Shown one piece after another: positions 27,275-37,200 of a DNA stretch of 60,534 bases (the first letter of the stretch is position 1; every line of letters begins with the position of its first letter). Location: NCBI GenBank assembly GCA_003602575.1, contig QQRY01000057.1, positions 96,137-156,670 on the forward strand, in the 5' to 3' direction. The position numbers and the translations under genes were made by a program. Origin of the DNA: Candidatus Poseidoniales archaeon (lineage in GTDB: Archaea > Thermoplasmatota > Poseidoniia > Poseidoniales > Poseidoniaceae). Under the pieces are notes generated by a model. It saw only the letters and a list, made by a program, of their open reading frames with translations, had not been told where the DNA came from and did no database searches.

Positions 27275-27658
27275 ATGTCCCAGAGCATAATAATTGATGC
27301 TTGTGGATGGGTTGCTATCATAGATTCTGGAATTAATTTTGATGTTGAATTAAAACAAATAATTGGTAATTTTGACCTAATTCTCTTAGATTCTGTCCTA
27401 GATGAATTAAAACAATTAGACAGCACGAGGCCTAAAAGAAAATCATTACTACTAACTATGCTAGAAAATAAATCGACGATTAGCGAATTTGAAATCGAAT
27501 CAACTCATACTGATGACCAAATATTCGAATTGGCAAAACGTGAGAGTTTTTCAGTACTGACTGTCGATAAAGAATTGAAGAAGCGATTGTTTGAGTCGTC
27601 AATAAAGGTCATAGAAGTTAGTAAAAATAATCATCTTAAGATCATAGAAAATCTATAG
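27275..27658 (+). CDS. PIN-domain protein (FCF1/UTP24-like)
   Basis: A small (127-residue) PIN-fold RNase candidate. Asp residues consistent with the active site occur near the start (IIIDACGWV), in the middle (LDSVLDELKQL) and near the end (THTDDQIFELAKRE, VLTVDKELKKRL). Genes of this type follow aIF2 gamma in many archaea and resemble eukaryotic rRNA-processing factors Fcf1/Utp24. No antitoxin gene is adjacent, so a role in rRNA maturation is more likely than a VapC toxin. The ATG at 27275 follows GGTGAG; the GTG at 27266 abuts the preceding stop. Confidence 0.84.
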   Translation: MSQSIIIDACGWVAIIDSGINFDVELKQIIGNFDLILLDSVLDELKQLDSTRPKRKSLLLTMLENKSTISEFEIESTHTDDQIFELAKRESFSVLTVDKELKKRLFESSIKVIEVSKNNHLKIIENL

Positions 27659-27661
27659 AAA

Positions 27662-27961
27662 CTATGGCAGAGTGAAAAGTACATCGTCACCATGACCATC
27701 TAGTAGACCTAACTTGACACCGGCATCAATCCATGCATGGGCATAATTTATTGCTCCAAATGCTCTAACATAATCTCCAATTTTCAAAAAGTGCCTAGCG
27801 TCAAAAGTATAATCATCAGCCATCTTTAACATAATCGCTAATCTTTTGCCATCGTCGGAATTTTCCTCGACAAGTGGTGTAGCTTTATTTCTAGCCCTAG
27901 TAGTAATATCAAGATATTTATCTACGCGTTGTGTAGTTACTTCTATCTTATCGTCAATCAT
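27662..27961 (-). CDS. DUF357 family protein
   Basis: A 99-residue archaeal protein with the DUF357 signature: ADDYTFDARHFLKIGDYVRAFGAINYAHAWIDAG, a helical hairpin (first 20 residues of that stretch are diagnostic). The family is of unknown function and restricted to archaea. It overlaps the stop of the propeller gene by ATGA, the last gene of a three-gene minus-strand operon, so translation is probably coupled. It is convergent with the PIN gene (3-base gap). Confidence 0.9.
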   Translation of the reverse strand: MIDDKIEVTTQRVDKYLDITTRARNKATPLVEENSDDGKRLAIMLKMADDYTFDARHFLKIGDYVRAFGAINYAHAWIDAGVKLGLLDGHGDDVLFTLP

Positions 27962-29007
27962 TCTCCTCCCTCCTTTTGTCTCTTCAGCAATCTTCTGACA
28001 TCTTCACTTCTTCCAAGAGATTGATAAAGTTCTACAGCTAAAGAGAGTCTTCCCTCATCTTCAGCAGTTCTTGCTCTTTGGAATAAAGTTCTTCTTTCGT
28101 CCCAATTTCTTGCAAGTGCTGCATCTGCTGCAGCCTTAAATCGGCCTTCTCTCTGGGATTGAGCAAGATGAGGTGCTGTCCAAAATCGTATCAATCCTTG
28201 ACGAGTTGATGAGATCATTGAGTCTGCAGTTAATCCTTCTAACATATCACCCAGGCCCATTCCTTTTCCAAGTTCTACTAAATCTTCTTCTTTTTCTTCA
28301 GTTGAAATATGTGTCAAATGACCTTCAATGCCTAGTATCCACCAACCATCGCCACACCTTACACCTTCCATAGGTTCCAAGGAATCGGTTTGAAGTCTAT
28401 CTATGGTATCCCATCCAAACGGATGAGGTATTCCTTCCCACACATCTCCACCACTAGCTTGTAACAATAATCTTCCAGAGGATATTTTTGTTACCCAACT
28501 CCAGATTCTATCCTCTAATAATCGCTTTTGATATTTTTGCGCCAGCCTGCCACACCATAGTTTTCCATCACCTGATTGCCACAACAGGTGTTCTCTGTCC
28601 AACCAACCAACTAATCGACGGACTTTGCCACTATCAAAGCGACGGATACCTTTTCCTTCATGTGTAAAGAGATGTAATTGACCTTCTCTTCCTGATAAAA
28701 TCCAACCACCCCCTGGACGTGACGCTATGTCCGTGAAACCGCCATAGGTGGATCTTCCCTCGTGCAGCATACTTCCATCGGTTGTAGAGATTACATAGAA
28801 GCCATGAGCAGCCAATACAGCTAGAATTCCGTTATTATAGTCCATAGCATGAACCTTAAACGGCATATCTACACTCCATCTCATGTCTCCATTTGATTCT
28901 ATCATTATTAGTTCTAAACCGCTGCTTACCGCAATACCTCCTTCTACTGAAGCGATACAAGCGATTCTTGACGGTGCTTGCCAAGACCAAGAAATTGTCC
29001 ATGTCAT
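27958..29007 (-). CDS. Beta-propeller protein with C-terminal helical segment
   Basis: 349 residues of WD40/PQQ-like repeats, seen as recurring strand pairs such as GGIAVSSGLELIMIESNGDMRW, GILAVLAAHGFYVISTTDG, GGWILSGREGQLHLFTHEG and DGWWILGIEGHLTHI. About 60 residues of helix follow (AAADAALARNWDERRTLFQR, AVELYQSLGRSEDVRRLLKRQ) that resemble a TPR pair. There is no signal peptide. The start codon overlaps the stop of the AAA gene by one base (TAATG), and GGAGGTG lies upstream. It is probably a scaffold in a complex with its two operon partners. The family is not otherwise recognised. Confidence 0.8.
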   Translation of the reverse strand: MTWTISWSWQAPSRIACIASVEGGIAVSSGLELIMIESNGDMRWSVDMPFKVHAMDYNNGILAVLAAHGFYVISTTDGSMLHEGRSTYGGFTDIASRPGGGWILSGREGQLHLFTHEGKGIRRFDSGKVRRLVGWLDREHLLWQSGDGKLWCGRLAQKYQKRLLEDRIWSWVTKISSGRLLLQASGGDVWEGIPHPFGWDTIDRLQTDSLEPMEGVRCGDGWWILGIEGHLTHISTEEKEEDLVELGKGMGLGDMLEGLTADSMISSTRQGLIRFWTAPHLAQSQREGRFKAAADAALARNWDERRTLFQRARTAEDEGRLSLAVELYQSLGRSEDVRRLLKRQKEGGE

Positions 29008-30845
29008 TACTCAACACCTCCTATTAATCCCCAAGCAGTTAATTGGGCTCTAGCATCTTGAGTTAGTTGAAAAAATCTACTCCGACCTACTGTCCTTACA
29101 TTTAGAATTCCAGATTTTAATAAATGGTTGCTTATTTGTGACAATCTAGGTCGTTTTATTTTCAGCTCTCCAAGTATTTCTTTATCCGAGGGAGAAAATC
29201 TTCTTACTTGCGCTATTGATACTACGTAAGACTCACTATGAGATAATGCAGATAAGATTGAAGCATTGAGAGGGAAATCATACTTTTCTCCCTTTTTCTC
29301 TCTTCTCATACTAGCCAAAGCCTCGGCTAATTTACGCTGCCTTACTGAATGGTTTGAAGGGGGGCCTTGATTATGAATGAGAAGTTCTTGTAATGCTTCT
29401 AAAATAGGCGACAAATAACTCATATCTGTGTTACTTAGATTACCTGTAGAACCAATTGAGGGTTTTTCATCATATGACTGATGTATAAGCAATTCTTCTG
29501 ATTCGTCTAAACTATCTATGTCTTCAAAAATCATTTCAGGAAGACCTATTTCATCATGAATTAGCGCTGCAGAATCCTCTTCCGAAATCTCTACTTCCTC
29601 TTCTGAAGGCTTAATCAATTCTTCTGAAACCCATAATTCTGCACCAGAGGATTCTTCATCCATGACCATGTTTTCTTCATTATCGTTGTTTTTCTTGTAA
29701 CCTCTTGTTCTACCAAGTAGTCCATGGAAAGTTCCTGCATCTATTGATGGTTTAGGATTTGATTCAGCAATAATAAGTTCCTCATTCTCAGGAGTTGCAG
29801 AATATGTGAATGGTTCAATTGGTTCATCTTCCGATATTGAATCAGAAAGACCCTCTAGATCTAAATCAAAGCCAAATATTTCACTTACAGCGTCGTTAGA
29901 ATCATGAATTTCTGCTACTGAGTCCCTTTCTTGCCATGGAAGAGATGCATCGATTATCTCTGAATCTTGGACAATATCTAATTCTTGATTTGATTCTGAA
30001 TTGGTATCTTCAAGATTACTATCTATATTACTGTCTTCAATATTTTCAACTTGTTTGGATTCTGAAGGATAATTAAATTGTGGACTAGGGTTAATTTCTA
30101 ATGAAGTTCCTGAATGTAAGGATACATCGATAGAGTCTCTCATGAATCGTATTACTTCTGATGGCTTTCCCCCGCTTAATGAATGAATATATTCAGCATC
30201 GATAGTCGATAATTGAAAATCTTGAGTAGTAGCAGAAGAAACCCTTCTCTCAATTAGGACCTTTACTTCATCAATAGTCAATGGTTCTAAAGTCTCAATA
30301 CTGGCAAAACTGTGTAAAATACTATCTGGAAGTATGCTACGTTGTTTAGGCTCAACAACCACTACAACGACCGCTTTAAGCCTCTCCAACAGTGGAAGAA
30401 CGTCACGCAAGGCCACTGTCATAACAGATGTCTCAACAGTTGGCATATCAATTACAATAAGAGGTATCTTCGAAGTATAGGTATAGGATGCTTCGACAAT
30501 TTTGTGTGCAAGTTCCGCCCTGCTTTTAGGAATATTATAATCTATCAACTGAGAATATAGATTTTCCAATAGGCTATGCGCTGGATTTGTAGCTGAAATA
30601 TGGTCTACATGAACATAAACTGGTGTTTCACTAGCCGAGCATCTAAGCAAAGACGTTCTACCTGAGCCCATCTCTCCTACAATCAACAATCTTCTGTTAG
30701 ATCTAAAATTGATGTGCTTTGAAATTCTTCCTCTGACATCCAAACGCCCCACATACAACGATTCTTGGCCACTTTCTAATGGACTTGTTGAAAATGGATT
30801 CTCTGTTAGAGGGGGAAAGTCAATCTGTAAACCTTCAACTCGCAT
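29007..30845 (-). CDS. AAA-type ATPase with long acidic linker and winged-helix domain
   Basis: 612 residues. The N-terminal 250 residues are a P-loop domain distantly like Orc1/Cdc6 or STAND ATPases. Walker A reads GEMGSGRTS, with Arg in place of the invariant Lys, and a candidate Walker B is PLIVIDMP. Residues of about 255-475 are a very acidic, Ser/Glu-rich, low-complexity linker. The last 110 residues are a winged helix (RRFSPSDKEILGELKIKRPR, LLKSGILNVRTVGRSRFFQL). The first gene of an overlapping operon with the propeller and DUF357 genes. The Walker A substitution suggests weak or absent ATP hydrolysis. It is perhaps a DNA-binding regulator; the function is unknown. Confidence 0.82.
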   Translation of the reverse strand: MRVEGLQIDFPPLTENPFSTSPLESGQESLYVGRLDVRGRISKHINFRSNRRLLIVGEMGSGRTSLLRCSASETPVYVHVDHISATNPAHSLLENLYSQLIDYNIPKSRAELAHKIVEASYTYTSKIPLIVIDMPTVETSVMTVALRDVLPLLERLKAVVVVVVEPKQRSILPDSILHSFASIETLEPLTIDEVKVLIERRVSSATTQDFQLSTIDAEYIHSLSGGKPSEVIRFMRDSIDVSLHSGTSLEINPSPQFNYPSESKQVENIEDSNIDSNLEDTNSESNQELDIVQDSEIIDASLPWQERDSVAEIHDSNDAVSEIFGFDLDLEGLSDSISEDEPIEPFTYSATPENEELIIAESNPKPSIDAGTFHGLLGRTRGYKKNNDNEENMVMDEESSGAELWVSEELIKPSEEEVEISEEDSAALIHDEIGLPEMIFEDIDSLDESEELLIHQSYDEKPSIGSTGNLSNTDMSYLSPILEALQELLIHNQGPPSNHSVRQRKLAEALASMRREKKGEKYDFPLNASILSALSHSESYVVSIAQVRRFSPSDKEILGELKIKRPRLSQISNHLLKSGILNVRTVGRSRFFQLTQDARAQLTAWGLIGGVE

Positions 30846-31126
30846 AACCCTTCAACTTCGAATGGGTATTTGATGTTTGACCTAATTGATAGCACTAAAG
30901 TACCCGTTAGTAAGCGTCAATAATTATGCCATAAGCCATATTGAGTGCTGAAGGTAAGGTAAATAACGCATCATTAACGCATCATTAACGCGTTAGAAAT
31001 TCCGTTAATTGCGTTAATTTTTAGATATTAAGGAAATAACAATTACAACTAATACACTTAGAAATTATTTACATTTATCCGATTACTTATGTGTCTGGCA
31101 TGCTTGGATGAGTTTGAGGAGAACTC
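30846..31126. other. AT-rich divergent spacer between AAA operon and HMG-CoA reductase gene
   Basis: 281 bases without a gene. It contains the repeat cluster annotated separately at 30964-31019, followed by an AT-rich stretch (31020-31085). GAGGAG lies 5 bases before the reductase ATG at 31127. No RNA gene was recognised. Confidence 0.6.
30964..31019. repeat. TAACG/CGTTA repeat cluster, possible operator
   Basis: Two perfect tandem copies of TAACGCATCAT (30964-30974, 30975-30985) run into the palindrome TAACGCGTTA (30986-30995). CGTTAATT follows at 31003-31010 and again at 31012-31019. Three TAACG motifs thus point one way with 11-base spacing, about one helical turn, and three CGTTA motifs point the other way. 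A further CGTTA lies at 30905-30909. The layout suggests cooperative binding of a dimeric regulator on one DNA face. The site is upstream of the HMG-CoA reductase gene and also of the divergent AAA operon. Confidence 0.6.
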
Positions 31127-32425
31127 ATGCCGGTAGATAATAGTCGTTTGAGTGGTTTTTTCCGCCATAGTGTCGCTGAAAGGCGCAATTTAGTAAAAAA
31201 ATTGGCTGATTTGACCGAGGAACAAGTCATGGCACTTGCATCTAATGGTGAGTTAGATGATGAAGCGGCGGATAGAATGATTGAGAACGTCATAGGAACT
31301 ATGTCTTTACCCGTTGGTATTGCGACTAACTTTGTTATCGATGGTAAGCATTACTTGATCCCATTTTGCCTCGAAGAGTCAAGCGTGGTTGCTGCAGCAT
31401 CAAATATGGCAAAACGATGCCTTGAGAAAGGTGGCTTTAGAACTCAAAACGACGCCCCAATGATGATTGGTCAAATTCAAATTCTTGATTGTCCTGACAT
31501 AAATCAATCTCAATTAGCATTGCATCAAGCTAAAGATGAGTTGATCTCCCTCTGTAATAGCCTACCATCTACGATGATTAAACTTGGAGGAGGCTGTAAA
31601 AGAATAGAAACGCGAATTATCGAATCTCTTTCAGGGCCCATGCTTGTACTTCACATCATAGTCGATTGTAGAGATGCTATGGGCGCCAATGCAGTCAATA
31701 CTATGGCTGAATTGATTGCACCAGAAGTAGAAAGACTGACATCTGGAAGAGTACATCTGAAAATTCTTTCTAACTTAGCATCTCATAGACTTGCCCGTGT
31801 TGAGGCCACATTTACTCCTGAAGAACTCTCTAATGATGGCACTAAAGAAAATGGTAAGCAGATTATTCAAGGAATACTAGAGGCGCATCATTTCGCTCTA
31901 GCAGACCCATTCAGAGCAGCCACCCACAATAAGGGAGTTATGAACGCAATTAGTAGCGTCGCAGTTGCTTGTGGACAAGATTGGAGAGCAATTGAGGCTG
32001 GATGCCATTCTTGGGCGTCTTTTTCTAACAACCAATACTCTTCCATGACCGAATGGAAACTTGATGATGAGGGTTGCCTAGTAGGAAGTATAGAAACTCC
32101 AATGGCTGTTGGAATTGTAGGTGGCGCATCCAAAGTTCATCCTGTTGCAAAAACAAATCTAGCCATTCTTGGTGTAACTTCTGCTAGCGAATTAGCTGGA
32201 ATTATCTGTGCCGCAGGATTATCTCAAAATCTTGGAGCCCTTAGAGCACTTGCTACCAACGGAATACAGGCTGGACATATGAAACTCCACTCCAGGAATA
32301 TGGCAGTTAGTGCAGGCGCAGTTGGTGAAGAAATAGAACTGGTATCAGCAAAACTACAATCCCACATTGGACCTAAAACACAAACTGTGGTACAAAAAAT
32401 ACTTGAAGAATTACGAGAGTCTTGA
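31127..32425 (+). CDS. mvaA: Hydroxymethylglutaryl-CoA reductase, class II type
   Basis: Reduces HMG-CoA to mevalonate, the committed step of isoprenoid lipid synthesis in archaea. 432 residues of the class II (Pseudomonas mevalonii-like) family. The opening RLSGFFRHSVAERRNLV is typical. ENVIGTMSLPVGIATNF carries the catalytic Glu, DAMGANAVNT the dinucleotide site, AATHNKGVMN the catalytic Lys, GQDWRAIEAG the Asp and GHMKLHSRN the C-terminal catalytic His. There are no membrane helices. GAGGAG precedes the ATG. Because archaea need mevalonate for ether lipids, this enzyme probably works in the biosynthetic direction here. The upstream repeats may regulate it. Confidence 0.95.
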   Translation: MPVDNSRLSGFFRHSVAERRNLVKKLADLTEEQVMALASNGELDDEAADRMIENVIGTMSLPVGIATNFVIDGKHYLIPFCLEESSVVAAASNMAKRCLEKGGFRTQNDAPMMIGQIQILDCPDINQSQLALHQAKDELISLCNSLPSTMIKLGGGCKRIETRIIESLSGPMLVLHIIVDCRDAMGANAVNTMAELIAPEVERLTSGRVHLKILSNLASHRLARVEATFTPEELSNDGTKENGKQIIQGILEAHHFALADPFRAATHNKGVMNAISSVAVACGQDWRAIEAGCHSWASFSNNQYSSMTEWKLDDEGCLVGSIETPMAVGIVGGASKVHPVAKTNLAILGVTSASELAGIICAAGLSQNLGALRALATNGIQAGHMKLHSRNMAVSAGAVGEEIELVSAKLQSHIGPKTQTVVQKILEELRES

Positions 32426-32426
32426 T

Positions 32427-33032
32427 TCACTCTTCTTCAAAATTCAAAGTGGATTGAACTGAACCATCCAATTCGCCTTCTTCTTTTACCACTTCTTTAC
32501 CAACTAAATCATCAAGTAACCCAGTATTTTGAACTTGTTCCCTAAACCAGGCCTTAACCTTCTTTCTATCAGTGTATGGACAACCAAATGCTTCTGAAAA
32601 TCTTCTCGTTGTTGTCAATCTTCTAGTATTACCATCTTTTCTACGATCAATCATACCATATTGGGCAAGTTCCCTAACATAGTCATATGCTTTCTGTCCT
32701 AATAATTCAATCAAACGAGATTGGGCCATAGGTTGATGATAAGCAATAAGGGAAGCTGCTTTGAGTAACTTCTTTGGAAGTTCAGTCTTAGCTTCTTTTG
32801 GAAGATGGTCAGCAATATCTGGTTTTACCTCAATAGCCCAGCGTTCACCTACCTCGGCAATTTGTAAAGCACCTCCACGTCTCCTCTTTAGAGTTGATCT
32901 CAATGAATATAATGAGTCAAGCATCTCATCTTCATCATAACCTAAGGAAAGACTCAACTCTGAGACAGTCATAGATCTTCCAGCACCAAATAGAGTTGCT
33001 TCCAAAAGTGTATCTAATTGTATTTCAGTAAT
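32427..33032 (-). CDS. scpB: Segregation and condensation protein B
   Basis: Winged-helix partner of the SMC-ScpA complex that helps compact and segregate chromosomes. Homology runs through ATLFGAGRSMTVSELSLSLG, LLKAASLIAYHQPMAQSRL, ELLGQKAYDYVRELAQYGMI and the RRLTTTRRFSEAFG segment. The ORF-track start (TTG at 33005) removes half of the first helix. In-frame reading upstream gives ITEIQLDTLLEATLFGAG, which fits family N-termini. AAGGAG lies 8 bases before an ATT at 33032, which I take as the likely (unusual) start. Last gene of the smc-scpA-scpB operon, 12 bases after scpA. Confidence 0.88.
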   Translation of the reverse strand: MTEIQLDTLLEATLFGAGRSMTVSELSLSLGYDEDEMLDSLYSLRSTLKRRRGGALQIAEVGERWAIEVKPDIADHLPKEAKTELPKKLLKAASLIAYHQPMAQSRLIELLGQKAYDYVRELAQYGMIDRRKDGNTRRLTTTRRFSEAFGCPYTDRKKVKAWFREQVQNTGLLDDLVGKEVVKEEGELDGSVQSTLNFEEE

Positions 33033-33044
33033 GTAAACAACTCC

Positions 33045-34250
33045 TTACTCGACCAACCATTCGTGATTTTGAAAATTAGTATCGCTTTGAGAAGTCTCCA
33101 CAGATACTGTTTCTAAAGATTCTTGTTTTTCTAATTCTAGTTCTTTGGCTTTCCTTTCAGCCTCTTCAATCAATCTGATTTTTTCTGCTCTTTTCTTAGC
33201 AAATTGAACTGACCCTGAATCTTCATTTTGTGAATCAATGCTATGCTTCTCGTCTAACTCATCTATCGCTAGTTTAACTTGTTGGAAATCATCCAAATCA
33301 GGCCATAGGTCTTCAAGGAAAATATCGCCATCGGGAACAACTTCTTGACTTATTGATGCAAATCCCCTATGTGTCAAAAATAATCCAGCGATAAATGATG
33401 TAACCTTGGCCTCGTCTTGATAGCCTTCGGGCACTTCACCAAATAATTCTTCTAAGATCACTCTAAGATGGGCTTTTACATTCTCAACCGGTACTTTGTT
33501 GCTATTTTGCTCTATACAGGTCCTTCTCAATGCAGACCAACATCTTCCAATGTCGCCCTCTAAATCTTCATTATGCATTCTACCGCCAATGTTTTCTAAA
33601 TAATCCTTTAATTCGGCCTGATGAGCTATTCGATTCTCTTCTCTAAGCCTGAGCCCCTCAGCATCATCGGCTGCATCTTTGAATGCTGAAAGCAATTCTC
33701 CCAAAGTGACAGGTCTTCCTTCTTCTCTTCTGACCCTCTCGCCAAATAATGATGGTAAAATCTCATCGGCATCTCCTTGAAGAATCGAATTGGTAAACAA
33801 GAAAGCCTCGTCATCATACTCGGATTCCCAACCAAAATCGAATCCTTCATCCCATTCTTCTTCTTCTTCAGTCCTTTGAACTCTATCAAAAAGATCGATT
33901 GCTTGATGATGTAATACCTCCCAGGATAAACGAATAAGTCTACCGCATGCGGGAAGATCAAGATTATTGGAATTGTTTTTCACTCTTTGTGTAAAGAACT
34001 TCAAAAATTTAGATAAATCGATATTCCAGGCATCCAAATCCTCTTCTCTCACAAGTGATAGAACTAGAGCTACTGAACGATCAAATGGGTCTGATAATGA
34101 CCTGAATTCGGCTTCTTCTGTTTCGGCTATTGAAAGTATCCTATCTGCAAATAATTGGGCCTCCGCAGTTTCTTCTCCTGATTCAATCAATTGATTGATT
34201 ACATCCTGTCTAAGGAACCACTTGTCTAAGACCGCTTGTTGCTCTGCCAA
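33045..34250 (-). CDS. scpA: Segregation and condensation protein A
   Basis: The kleisin that bridges SMC heads. The ScpA-like N-terminal region includes SDPFDRSVALVLSLVREEDLDAWNIDLSKFLKFF, the family's dIs(i/d)I helix that binds the SMC neck (only its start is quoted as diagnostic: VREEDLDAWNIDLSKF). A C-terminal winged-helix-like part lies around LEELFGEVPEGYQDEAKVTSF. At 401 residues it is longer than the usual 230-280. The extra length is an acidic middle and a charged C-terminal tail. It starts at TTG 34250, 9 bases after the smc stop, with AGGTGAT upstream. Confidence 0.85.
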   Translation of the reverse strand: MAEQQAVLDKWFLRQDVINQLIESGEETAEAQLFADRILSIAETEEAEFRSLSDPFDRSVALVLSLVREEDLDAWNIDLSKFLKFFTQRVKNNSNNLDLPACGRLIRLSWEVLHHQAIDLFDRVQRTEEEEEWDEGFDFGWESEYDDEAFLFTNSILQGDADEILPSLFGERVRREEGRPVTLGELLSAFKDAADDAEGLRLREENRIAHQAELKDYLENIGGRMHNEDLEGDIGRCWSALRRTCIEQNSNKVPVENVKAHLRVILEELFGEVPEGYQDEAKVTSFIAGLFLTHRGFASISQEVVPDGDIFLEDLWPDLDDFQQVKLAIDELDEKHSIDSQNEDSGSVQFAKKRAEKIRLIEEAERKAKELELEKQESLETVSVETSQSDTNFQNHEWLVE

Positions 34251-34259
34251 AAAATCACC

Positions 34260-37200
34260 TCAAAGTTCCTCATGTGAATCGACTACATCTGGCAATTCTA
34301 CTTCTGCTTCTAGTTCTGATTCTTCCCCAGATATTGCTTCTTTCAAGTCCTTCATCTCTTGAATGTCTTCAGTAAGTTCAGCAGTTCTTTCTCCTAATCC
34401 TTGCATTGTGGAATCTTCTTCGTCGTTTTGTTGATCATCATCAATAATATGATTTAGTAGCCCACCTAAGCTCTTAGGAGGCGATAATGCATCAGGAACT
34501 GTCGGCATATCAAATTCAACTTGTTGGATTTCATCACGTCTTAGCGCATTCATTTTTGCTATTCTCTCTGCTTCTTCTTCAGCTTCGGCACCCAGTTTTA
34601 TAGCCCTATCTCTATCGAAATCAACAATTCTTCTACTGCAACCATCTCCTCCATGAGTAATTCCAATGTGGTGGTCTGCAAGACGCAAAGAGACCTTTCT
34701 TAGTGTGACCATGATAAATTGCGCATTCTTACTTCTTTGCCTGCACATTTCAGCAATTCTCTCTGCATTGGTTGCATCTAGGTTTTGGTCGACTTCATCA
34801 AAGTAATAGAAAGGACTTGGATCATAATCTTGAATAGCGAAAATCAGTGCTAATGCTGCCATAGATTGCTCTCCACCTGAAAGTTGTAGTCTACTTACCT
34901 TAGATGATTTGCCTTTTGGTTTAGCCCATAATTCCAAACCACCCTTGAAAGGTTCTTCAGGATTTTCTAGGTATAATTCTCCTCTACCTCCATCACTAAG
35001 GACGTTGTATGAAACTTTGAAATTTTCATTGACTTTCTCTAAAACAGACACTAGCCTCTCTTTTCTTTGTGCCTCTAGCTTGTCTGTCACGTCGATTAGA
35101 GATGTTCTGCGCTTCTGTAAGGTCTTGAAGTCGTCTTTCATTTCATTAAGACGTGATTCACATGCCTCGAATTGCTCAATAGCTAGCATATTGACTGGCC
35201 CATAGGCTTCCATCCTTCTTTCAAGAGAACGTACCTTCTTCTCAGACTCTCCTACAGAAGGTAGAGTGATATTTGCTTCAGCCGGTTTAATTCCTGCAAC
35301 CTCCATCTCATTGAGCAACTCTGCAAGTGCTGTTTCTTTAGTAATCAAAGATCTACCAACCTCATCACTCATTCGTCTTCTTGATTGTGCATCGGTTGCT
35401 TTTTGAGTAAGTGAAGTTCTAAGACTTGCTCTTTCATCAACCAATTGCAATCTTTCATCTTCTAATCCCTTATTCTCTTCTAGGAATTCAGAAAGTTCTT
35501 CTTGCCTTTCTTTCAATTCTATAGAATCAACATCTATGGACGATTTTAATTCCTCGACCAATTCATTTCTCTTGGTCATTGAAGAACTAACTGATTCAAT
35601 TCTAGAGTTGTTATCGTCAACCCTTTGAGTAAGTAAATCTCTATGACTACTACCGCTTTCTAAGGCTGTTTCTGCTTTTGATTTGAGACCTTCAGCATCT
35701 AAACGCTTCATTTGTGCTGCATGCATTCTATCTTTCAGATGGCTTGGACTAGCTAATTCTACAGCCTCTCTAGCAGATGTACAATTTGCTTCCATTATCT
35801 CAAATTGATTTTGTGATTCATCAAGTCCTTCAAGGTTTGACCTCGCTAAGGTTTCCAATTCACTTAGTTTCTTCTCTACTTCAGCAACTGCCCCTAATGA
35901 TTTGTTATACAATGATTTAGCTTGCTTCATCTCGGCACGCCACTCTTGTAATTTTACAGCGTCTTCTCCATCAGATAATTGATTGATACTAACTCGAATT
36001 ACTTGTTGTTGTCTCCTTGCTTCGATTAGTGCTGCTGAAACTGTGTCTGACATCAATCTTAATTTCTCTACTTCACCAGAAAGTTTCTCAACTTCTGAAG
36101 CACCTTTGATACGTCCACCAAATGATACCGACATCTTACGCTTTGAACCGCCAATCATAGCACCGCCTGCTTCGGTTACATCGCCCCTTAATGTCACTAA
36201 GCGAATACCTCCCATGTGAGACCTTGCAGTTGACATCGAATCTACAATCAGGGTATTCCTGAGTACAAATCGTATAGCGATATCTATCTTAGGGTCATAA
36301 TCTAGTAACTCGTGTGCAAATCCGATGACCCCTGGTTTCTTAGATACCATTACTGCTTTACCAGCAGCCCTGGTGTTGGTTAATTTGTTTAGAGGAAGGA
36401 ATGTTGCTCTTCCTGCCCTGTTTTCTGCCAACCAACGAATAGCCTGAGCGGCGACTTCATCACTTTCAACTACCAGAGAGGTCATTCCCCCTCCAATTGC
36501 TGTAGATAACGCTGATTCATGAGAATCGTCAATTGGTGCACACAACTCTGCGATAGATCCAATGATTCCTTTCAACTCACCACGGTCTCTAGCCGCAATA
36601 ACTGCAGCAGCTCCTCCAGCCATCCCTTTAGAACCGCTTGATGTTTCCATTTCAGCCCTAGTTCGCTCAAGTTTTCTTTCAGTCTCCCTAAGTTTAGATT
36701 CTATCACTTGGGATTCTTCGACCAGCTTTTGCTCAGCATTTTGAGCATCCATGAGTTGCTTTGATAGTGAACTTCTGTCCTTTTCTGCGGACTTACCTGA
36801 AAGTTCTTCGCCTTTAATCTCTAATTCGCCCAATGCAAGTCTTGCTTCTTCGGATGATTCTTGAACTTGTGAAAGCTGTTCTGATATAACCTCAGCCTGT
36901 GCTGCAGTCCTGTCTACTTCGCTTTGAGATTCCGATAATTTAATTCTAGCATCTTCTAATTGCGTAATTGCTTTGGATAAATTTCTAGATAACTCCGCAC
37001 TTTCATCATTTGATGATTCCATTATCTTAGTGATTTCTAGTTCTTCTAATTCCGCTTCTTTCAAGGCTTTTTGTGAATCTTCCAAATCTTGCTTTGCCGA
37101 TTCAAGAGAAGTTGTGAATTCTTTTAGCGAAGCAACCGAAGAGTCCAATTGTTCTTTCAAAGATTCTAATTCGGCCTGGTCTTCAGAATTCTTACTAGTG

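Noticed and set aside
27275-27658. A VapC toxin of a toxin-antitoxin pair
   Set aside because: No antitoxin gene is adjacent, and PIN genes next to aIF2 gamma are conserved in archaea with an rRNA-processing type sequence.
29007-30845. A second Orc1/Cdc6 gene
   Set aside because: The Walker A lacks its lysine, the sensor motifs of Orc1/Cdc6 are not visible, and a long acidic linker separates the winged helix. Similarity is only at the fold level.
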